Shown one piece after another: positions 12,459 through 16,980 of a stretch of 16,980 bases of DNA (the first letter of the stretch is position 1; each line of letters begins with the position of its first letter). The notes under the pieces are model-generated. The model worked only from the letters and a program-made list of their open reading frames with translations, ran no database searches and was not told the DNA's origin. This DNA is from CAZFMJ01 sp964520045. GTDB lineage: Bacteria > Elusimicrobiota > Elusimicrobia > Elusimicrobiales > CAZFMJ01. A program made the position numbers and the translations under genes. The stretch spans positions 1-16,980 of the forward strand of contig CAZFMJ010000065.1 in the NCBI GenBank assembly GCA_964520045.1, in the 5' to 3' direction.

Positions 12459-14188
12459 ATTTCGGGTCTACATTCTTTGCTCAGCAGTTTTTGAACTTCG
12501 CCGGAGGTGGGGAGCCCTGTAGCAGTCTGCGCTATTTGAGCGCACTTTTCAAAATTAAGGGACCTGATGGTTTGTTTTATCCTCAAATACATGCGCATAG
12601 ACACAGAAAGTATATCAACTCCCAATCCCACCAAAATAGGCAAAGCTTTGGGATCGGAGGCCATTTCTCCGCATACGCTTACCATCTTTCCCTTTTGATG
12701 CGTATACTGAACGATAAGATTTATTATGCGGAGCACCGCCGGATGATAGGGATCGTAAAGGTGCGAAACCTGCTGATTTATTCTGTCGACCGCAAGGGTG
12801 TATTGGATCAAATCATTTGTCCCGATAGACACAAAGTCGGCCTCCGCCAGCAGGATATCCAGCGTAAGCGCCGTGGCCGGGATCTCCACCATTATGCCCA
12901 GCTCGACATTTTTATCCAAAACATGTCCTTCCCTTATAAGCTCCTGCTTGCACTCGTTAAAAATCTTCCTTACCGCCTGCAGTTCCCCCAGCGAAGCAAG
13001 CATCGGAAGCATAATTTTAACGTTTCCTTTCGCCGATGCCTTAAGTATCGCGCGCAGCTGCGTTTTAAGAAGATCCGGATAATTAAGAAACAGCCGTATT
13101 CCTCTCATGCCCATAAACGGATTGGTCTCCGTTTTGGCCGTCTCTATGCCCGTCTCGGTAAGACGGTCCCCGCCGATATCGGCCGTCCTTATGACCACGG
13201 GCAGGGGGGCAAGGGCGGACACTATCCGCTGGTAGACGGCGAACTGCTCCTCCTCCGAGGGCAGTTTCGCCCTGCCCATATAAAGCACTTCGGTCCTCAA
13301 AAGCCCGATGCCTTCGGTTTTAAGCGCCACAACGGATTTAATATCTTCGGTTGTGTCCAGATTCGACATAAGAACAAACTTTTTGCCGTCTCTTGTTATC
13401 GCCGGTATGCCTCTTAAAACTTCGAGGTGCCGTTCCTCCTTATGCTCCAATTCCTGCGCTTTCCGGTATTTACTTATCGCTTCCGGACCGGGAGAAACAA
13501 TAACGATCCCCTGCTCTCCGTCGACTATAATGATATTGCCCGTCTTTATCTGTCTGGTTACGTCGGAAAGACCCACAACGGCCGGGATTTCCATGCTTTG
13601 GGCAAGCAAAGCCGTATGGCTGGTTTTATTGCCAAGATCCATGCAGAACCCGAGAACCTTTGATTCTCTTAAATGCAGGGTATCCGAAGGGTATAAATTA
13701 TGAGCGACGATTATCGCCGGCTCGGTTATTTCCGAAAGCGGTTTTTTCCCCTGATTTGTAAGATGCCCCAGGACCCGCTTGCCTACGTCAAAAATATCAT
13801 GCCTGCGCTCGCGGAAAAACTCGTCTTCAACTTTTTGAAAATCACTGTCGACCTTTTCCAGGGCCTCTGAAAGCGCGAAATCCGCGTTTATTCTTTCACT
13901 GGCGATGCGGCGCACGACCTCTCTTGTTATCAGCGGATCTTTAAGAATAAGACTGTGCGTGTCTATAAGCTTCGCGTGCTGTTTTCCGAGGGTGTGCAGA
14001 ACTTTGGTTTTGGTAGCGTCCAAATCGGCCTGCGTCCGCTCCAAGGCATGCCTGAACCGCTTTATTTCGCTTTTAACCTTATCCCTTACGATTTCGCGGC
14101 GCTCAACGATAATTTCTTCGTCGTCAAGCACATAAGCTTTGCCTATCGCTATGCCGGGGCTTGCGGGTATGCCTTTTATTATTATCAT
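12455..14188 (-). CDS. ptsI: PTS enzyme I (phosphoenolpyruvate-protein phosphotransferase)
   Basis: This 577-residue cytoplasmic enzyme takes phosphate from PEP and passes it to HPr. The phosphorylated His191 lies in LGNKTSHTALLAQ. PEP-binding segments LLRTEVLYM (297-305), ADIGGDRLTE (336-345), NPFMGMRGIR (356-365), GTNDLIQYTLAVDR (456-469) and catalytic Cys506 in VSVCGEMASDP are present. The N-terminal HPr-binding helical region is complete. The ATG at 14188 gives MIIIKGIPASPGIAIGKA, which matches the usual enzyme I start; a TTG four codons upstream is possible but less likely. One departure from the norm is MRMYLRIKQTIRSL near 531-544, where many homologues have a Ser-Pro-rich turn. The gene follows the HPr gene after an 81-bp gap that holds a hairpin and a 7-bp array, and overlaps lepA by 4 bp. 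Confidence 0.95.
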   Translation of the reverse strand: MIIIKGIPASPGIAIGKAYVLDDEEIIVERREIVRDKVKSEIKRFRHALERTQADLDATKTKVLHTLGKQHAKLIDTHSLILKDPLITREVVRRIASERINADFALSEALEKVDSDFQKVEDEFFRERRHDIFDVGKRVLGHLTNQGKKPLSEITEPAIIVAHNLYPSDTLHLRESKVLGFCMDLGNKTSHTALLAQSMEIPAVVGLSDVTRQIKTGNIIIVDGEQGIVIVSPGPEAISKYRKAQELEHKEERHLEVLRGIPAITRDGKKFVLMSNLDTTEDIKSVVALKTEGIGLLRTEVLYMGRAKLPSEEEQFAVYQRIVSALAPLPVVIRTADIGGDRLTETGIETAKTETNPFMGMRGIRLFLNYPDLLKTQLRAILKASAKGNVKIMLPMLASLGELQAVRKIFNECKQELIREGHVLDKNVELGIMVEIPATALTLDILLAEADFVSIGTNDLIQYTLAVDRINQQVSHLYDPYHPAVLRIINLIVQYTHQKGKMVSVCGEMASDPKALPILVGLGVDILSVSMRMYLRIKQTIRSLNFEKCAQIAQTATGLPTSGEVQKLLSKECRPEI

Positions 14189-14203
14189 ATACTCGCTCAA
14201 TTT

Positions 14204-14235
14204 TACCGTTTACCCTCTACCTTCTCCCGTCTACC
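14204..14235. repeat. TACCNNN array, second copy, 7-bp period
   Basis: TACC starts at 14204, 14211, 14218 and 14232, with a degenerate TCCC unit at 14225, so the phase is kept over five units. It closely resembles the array at 8074-8098 and sits just upstream of the enzyme I start. Confidence 0.7.
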
Positions 14236-14263
14236 CAATATGCCCGCAAAAGCGGGCATATTG
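14236..14263. repeat. Perfect 12-bp hairpin between HPr and enzyme I genes
   Basis: CAATATGCCCGC (14236-14247), loop AAAA, then its exact complement (14252-14263). On the coding strand it starts 6 bp after the HPr stop codon and is not followed by a U-run, so it looks more like a stability or processing element, or a dispersed palindrome, than a terminator. It could adjust the HPr to enzyme I ratio. Confidence 0.75.
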
Positions 14264-14269
14264 AGATAA

Positions 14270-14536
14270 TTATTCTTCCTCAAATTTCTTTTCAAAAAGC
14301 TGTTCAATGGCGCTCATGGCCGCGGCCTCATCCTTGCCTTCCGTAATAATTCTGAGCTCGCTGCCGCATTCGGCGGCCAGCATCATAAGCCCCATTACGC
14401 TTTTACCGTTCACTTCCACCCCGTCCTTGCATATTTTTACGCTGCAGTTAAATTGTCCCGCCGTCTGAACAAGCAGGGCCGCCGGCCTGGCATGCATTCC
14501 GAGTTTATTTTTAACTTTTATCCGTTTTTCAATCAT
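14270..14536 (-). CDS. ptsH: PTS phosphocarrier protein HPr
   Basis: This is an 88-residue HPr, the normal family length. The phosphorylated histidine sits at exactly His15 in KLGMHARPAA, and the regulatory serine at exactly Ser46 in NGKSVMGLMML, the site used by HPr kinase in species that have one. The remaining core (LAAECGSELRI, then the C-terminal helix near 72-85) is complete. The ATG at 14536 was chosen because MIEKRIKVKNKLGMHA is the canonical HPr start; the open frame upstream is EIID sequence in another frame. The start overlaps the EIID stop by 4 bp (ATGA). It passes phosphate from enzyme I to an EIIA protein, which is not encoded in this window. Confidence 0.96.
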   Translation of the reverse strand: MIEKRIKVKNKLGMHARPAALLVQTAGQFNCSVKICKDGVEVNGKSVMGLMMLAAECGSELRIITEGKDEAAAMSAIEQLFEKKFEEE

Positions 14537-15507
14537 ATGTTTTGATAAAACCTGCCGAAAAATACCAGCCCGCCGCACATGCTATACACCGCTATAAAAA
14601 AAACAAAAATCAACAAGTATGCGAAAATACTGCCTTTGCCCGTTTTTTTGGCAATAACAGAAAATATTATTCCGGCAAAAGGCACTGTAAGGGACAAAAA
14701 GCTTATCACACTGCCGACCCATGTGGTATCTTTCACCAAATCCCCCCCCATACTACTCGTCATCAAATTCGGCAGAAGAGGGGAAAAACACGCCCCCCCT
14801 ACCGCAGATACGCCGATAAAACGGAGAAGCGTGACGACTAAACCGCAAAACATAGCCGTACCAATTGTAAAAAAACATAAAATCCTGAATATTCCTATGA
14901 GCCTTTGCCAGTTTATAGAATCCAGCCCGCAGGCCTTTGAATCAACGCAGTCATATCCCACTTTTAAGCCGCGCCAGCGGACGCCGATGGTGAAAATGTT
15001 ATAAACAATAACTCCGGCGGCGAGACCGGTAAAAGCCTTCCAACCTTCGTAATCCCGGCCCAACCGGCCATGGTTATCCGGACATAAAAAGAGCCACCCG
15101 TAAAATCCCAGCAGACAGAATACCGCCAGGCTTATTCCCAAGCCGGCAGGTTTTAGCGCGCCCCAAAAAAGAGTGTCCCCTATTGCCGCCAAAGCTGAAG
15201 AAGAAGCCTTTTTTATCTCCGCTAATTGTTCCGCTATTTCGCCCCTTTTTTCTACCGGGGACGCCGCCATTTTTTCTTCGAGTCTCAAAACCTGTCCAAG
15301 AGAAAAACTCGCCATATACGGCTGGGTGTTAAACGGCTTTATATGCCTCAGCATGGCCTGCTTAAGCTCTTCTTTGTCCTTCCATATTTTTTTCAGCGCC
15401 GGCGCCAGGGCAAAAACAAAACCCATGTTCTGCATCCGTTCAAAATTCCAGCCCGCCTGAAGCAGAAAAGACCTGAAAAAAACATTCAGTCTTGTAAAAA
15501 AATCCAT
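14533..15507 (-). CDS. PTS mannose/fructose/sorbose-family EIID membrane subunit
   Basis: This 324-residue protein has the family-specific N-terminus, LNVFFRSFLLQAGWNFERMQNMGFVFALAPALKKIW (about 7-42), then a charged, partly amphipathic cytoplasmic stretch (45-100). That is followed by hydrophobic segments near 120-140, 155-175, 205-235, 261-286 and 292-318. EIID works with EIIC as the membrane part of mannose-family permeases, which also need EIIA and EIIB. It is somewhat longer than the usual 270-290 residues. Only a weak ribosome binding site precedes the ATG. The gene is 289 bp behind EIIC, although these genes normally touch, and overlaps the HPr gene by 4 bp. It may serve as a sugar transporter or, as in several bacteria with partial mannose-type PTS sets, mainly in regulation; the sequence does not decide. 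Confidence 0.9.
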   Translation of the reverse strand: MDFFTRLNVFFRSFLLQAGWNFERMQNMGFVFALAPALKKIWKDKEELKQAMLRHIKPFNTQPYMASFSLGQVLRLEEKMAASPVEKRGEIAEQLAEIKKASSSALAAIGDTLFWGALKPAGLGISLAVFCLLGFYGWLFLCPDNHGRLGRDYEGWKAFTGLAAGVIVYNIFTIGVRWRGLKVGYDCVDSKACGLDSINWQRLIGIFRILCFFTIGTAMFCGLVVTLLRFIGVSAVGGACFSPLLPNLMTSSMGGDLVKDTTWVGSVISFLSLTVPFAGIIFSVIAKKTGKGSIFAYLLIFVFFIAVYSMCGGLVFFGRFYQNI

Positions 15508-15551
15508 ATTTTATCTTTGTTTTTTAAGCAACTACCCAAATAAACAAACCA

Positions 15552-15786
15552 AACCGCAAAGAACGCAAAGGGTTTACGCTATGAACACAAAGATTACAAA
15601 CCATTAACTGTAATTTTATCGCCATGCCACTGACTTGGCCGGAGAATTCGTTTCCCGTCATCTTCATTAAATTCATTCTGTCCAAACTATCCTTAAAGGC
15701 AGTGAGTTTGGACTGACCCATTCTCAAAGTCTTTGAGGAAGGAATGGGACTGTGTCCTTTGCGTTTGCTTTGCGTCCTTTGCGGTT
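15552..15786. repeat. Inverted CGCAAAG arrays bracketing a two-hairpin repeat
   Basis: AACCGCAAAGAACGCAAAG (15552-15570) is matched in inverse orientation at 15768-15786 with 18 of 19 bases complementary. The right array has one more CTTTGCG at 15757; a related ACACAAAG lies near 15585. The 235-bp unit contains copy B of the two-hairpin repeat and lies wholly within the EIIC-EIID gap. It encodes no plausible protein. Confidence 0.75.
15681..15752. repeat. Two-hairpin dispersed repeat, copy B
   Basis: Hairpin 1 is TCCAAAC (15681-15687) with GTTTGGA (15706-15712), extendable by one G-C pair outward. Hairpin 2 is CCCATTC (15717-15723) with GAATGGG (15742-15748), with an inner perfect pair CTCAAAG/CTTTGAG (15723-15729 and 15731-15737) as an alternative fold. 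Relative to copy A, the outer pair of hairpin 1 is T-A instead of C-G, so pairing is kept while both bases changed. The wobble and closing pairs of hairpin 2 are not all preserved. Confidence 0.85.
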
Positions 15787-15796
15787 AGTCTTCGCC

Positions 15797-16432
15797 TTAG
15801 CCGCCGGCCTGAATTCTTTTCGGCCAAAACCTGAATAAAAGCATCGTCATGCCGGCCCAAGGCACCGCAAAATATAATAATGACATGGATCCCGTCACTG
15901 CTCCCGGCACGCATCGCTGAAAAAGCCTGCACGCAAAAATTCCGGAAACAACGGCGGCAAAAAGAAAAATCCAGCACACAAAAATCTGCAGGGACACGGC
16001 TTTTGCCAGCCAAAAACCGATATTAAAATCACCCGCAAAAATCCGTTCCTCTATTCTGCGCGCCCATCCCGAACGGACATTGCGCATAAACATATCCCAC
16101 CTGGCGTACAAATATCCCATTATAATTCCCCATGCAAATGTTATTGAAATATCGATTTGTCCGGCGCAAGCCTTAATAAATGCCGCCGAAACAACCGTAA
16201 TAAGACCGCTGGGCAGAATTACGCCGCCTACCGGCACCTTTTCCCAAAAAAGAAGCTCGGTAAATATGCCAAGCTGAAGGCCCTCCACGATCCTGCCTGT
16301 AAAAATCCCGGCTATACACCCGGCGAAGATCGGCCTCGAAAGCATGAATTGCCCGACCTGAACATCGTCCAGTTCAAGCGCGGCCAAAAAAAGGCAGCCG
16401 AGCGCAATCGATTCCATCGGGATATTAAACAT
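15797..16432 (-). CDS. PTS mannose/fructose/sorbose-family EIIC membrane subunit
   Basis: This is a 211-residue, very hydrophobic protein. The pattern of a glycine-rich start and LSRPIFAGCIAGIFTGRIVEGLQLGIFTELLFWEKVPVGG (about 31-70) is characteristic of sorbose-type EIIC; the RP-x4-G and EGL-x-LGI-x-ELL motifs mark the sugar-binding membrane domain. About five or six further hydrophobic segments follow, interrupted by a charged loop (about 112-135, RWDMFMRNVRSGWARRIEER). It is shorter than the usual ~250 residues. The ATG at 16432 overlaps the preceding glycosidase gene by 8 bp, linking the permease to a glucan-degrading enzyme. With EIID it would form the membrane channel; substrate specificity cannot be read from sequence. 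EIIA and EIIB are absent from the window and may lie elsewhere. Confidence 0.87.
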   Translation of the reverse strand: MFNIPMESIALGCLFLAALELDDVQVGQFMLSRPIFAGCIAGIFTGRIVEGLQLGIFTELLFWEKVPVGGVILPSGLITVVSAAFIKACAGQIDISITFAWGIIMGYLYARWDMFMRNVRSGWARRIEERIFAGDFNIGFWLAKAVSLQIFVCWIFLFAAVVSGIFACRLFQRCVPGAVTGSMSLLYFAVPWAGMTMLLFRFWPKRIQAGG

Positions 16433-16980
16433 TTGCCGTTATATTAATGCCGAACTCCAGAGAAGCCCCGGGCAAAAGCCTGGTTTTTGTATGGCATAAG
16501 ATCACGCTTCCCTGATATGTGCTTTCGAAACCGCCTTCCGACATGGAAACGGTTTTCAATGAAACCGTCCAAATATCCATAGGCCTGCTGAATCCGATGC
16601 GGAGTTTTCCGTAAACATCATCGTTAAAATTCTTTTCAGACACATTTTCTTCCTCAATTTCCGGGCAGATAGATTCTTTGGAAAAAGAAAAAACCAGCTC
16701 TGGTCCGAACCAGATATCCGCCGGTTGATCTCCGTTGTTGGACACGCAATATTCCGCCGACCATGAGCCGTTTTCGTTCAGCCGCAGATTTTTCCGCACC
16801 GTCGCCGGAACCGCCGCTCCCCCGCACCAAACCGTGCCGCGGCGCGAAAGAATGATCTGTCTTTCTCCGGATCCCCCCGGCTTTACTTCCGCGCCGTATT
16901 CTCCCATGACAAAATCCCCTTGCTCCCCGTATTGCGCCCTTGCAAAATCCCCGCGCCGCGTATTCGGGTGCATAAAATGA
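16425..16980 (-). CDS. C-terminal DUF1926-type domain of a GH57 glucanotransferase/amylase (5' part outside window)
   Basis: The visible 3' part of a gene that enters from the right edge encodes about 185 residues of beta-sandwich type. It matches the C-terminal domain of GH57 enzymes (4-alpha-glucanotransferase/alpha-amylase group): the GDFARAQYGEQGDFVMGEY stretch, ILSRRGTVW, a central YCVSNNG...WFGPELVFSF segment, and the diagnostic WTVSLKTVSMSEGGFESTYQGS near the end. Such enzymes act on alpha-1,4-glucans such as maltodextrin or glycogen. The catalytic domain with the nucleophile Glu and acid/base Asp is not in the window, so catalytic competence cannot be judged. The frame is open to the last base; the Met at 16973 is internal rather than a start. 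It is the first gene of the leftward block seen here and overlaps EIIC by 8 bp. Confidence 0.82.
   Translation of the reverse strand, partial: HFMHPNTRRGDFARAQYGEQGDFVMGEYGAEVKPGGSGERQIILSRRGTVWCGGAAVPATVRKNLRLNENGSWSAEYCVSNNGDQPADIWFGPELVFSFSKESICPEIEEENVSEKNFNDDVYGKLRIGFSRPMDIWTVSLKTVSMSEGGFESTYQGSVILCHTKTRLLPGASLEFGINITANV

Noticed and set aside
14236..14263. Rho-independent terminator after HPr
   Set aside because: The stem is strong, but no U-run follows on the coding strand and ptsI continues directly downstream.
14537..14578. 14-residue N-terminal extension of HPr
   Set aside because: It is out-of-frame EIID coding sequence; starting at 14536 places His15 and Ser46 at canonical positions.
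15524..15727. 67-codon minus-strand open frame in the EIIC-EIID gap
   Set aside because: It runs across copy B of the repeat and the CGCAAAG array, has no ribosome binding site and no family resemblance.
6532..15790. CRISPR array
   Set aside because: The repeats have 7-9 bp units with 3-5 variable bases; no direct repeats of 25-40 bp with spacers and no cas genes are present.

Overview
The window is ordinary bacterial chromosome with three tRNA genes, 15 protein genes (one cut by the right edge) and unusually repeat-rich intergenic gaps. The cell envelope looks Gram-negative-like: there is a probable outer-membrane beta-barrel protein and several exported or membrane proteins. The gene mix is a pyruvoyl-dependent arginine decarboxylase, a GH57-type glucan enzyme, a mannose-family PTS with HPr and enzyme I, a lepA-lepB block and a NfeD-type protease. 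It suggests an uncultured, probably anaerobic lineage of the Elusimicrobiota/Omnitrophota kind. That placement is a guess from gene content, not something the sequence proves. The two tRNAs whose 3' ends can be read do not encode CCA.

Left part (1-6517), mostly rightward. A tRNA-Gly on the minus strand faces away from a two-gene polyamine operon. Its arginine decarboxylase makes agmatine and its agmatinase makes putrescine plus urea; the two genes overlap by 4 bp. A convergent outer-membrane-like protein overlaps the agmatinase 3' end. Then come a tRNA-Ser, an exported protein built from two 93-residue six-cysteine repeats, a DEDDh exonuclease, a minus-strand tRNA-Cys, and a large protein that fuses two different ATP-grasp ligase modules. 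The last gene has a perfect -10 box so close to its ATG that its mRNA should be leaderless.

Right part (16980-6687), all leftward and probably one long operon or a chain of operons. The order of transcription is: C-terminal domain of a GH57-type glucanotransferase/amylase, PTS EIIC, EIID, HPr, enzyme I, LepA (EF4), signal peptidase I, a second signal peptidase I, and a NfeD/ClpP-like membrane protease. GH57 to EIIC, EIID to HPr and enzyme I to LepA overlap by 4-8 bp. No EIIA or EIIB lies in the window. The block links carbohydrate handling and the PTS phosphorelay to ribosome recycling and protein export or membrane quality control.

The most unusual material lies between genes. A ~72 bp two-hairpin repeat occurs twice (9178-9250 and 15681-15752), with one compensatory base pair. 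The second copy is bracketed by inverted arrays built on CGCAAAG and sits between EIIC and EIID, which normally abut. Several gaps hold short phased arrays with exact 7, 8 or 9 bp periods (TACCNNN, CCCAGNNN, CACANNNNN, TCATCNNNN). No CRISPR array, transposase, phage gene or defence system was seen, and no intergenic gap exceeds 300 bp.
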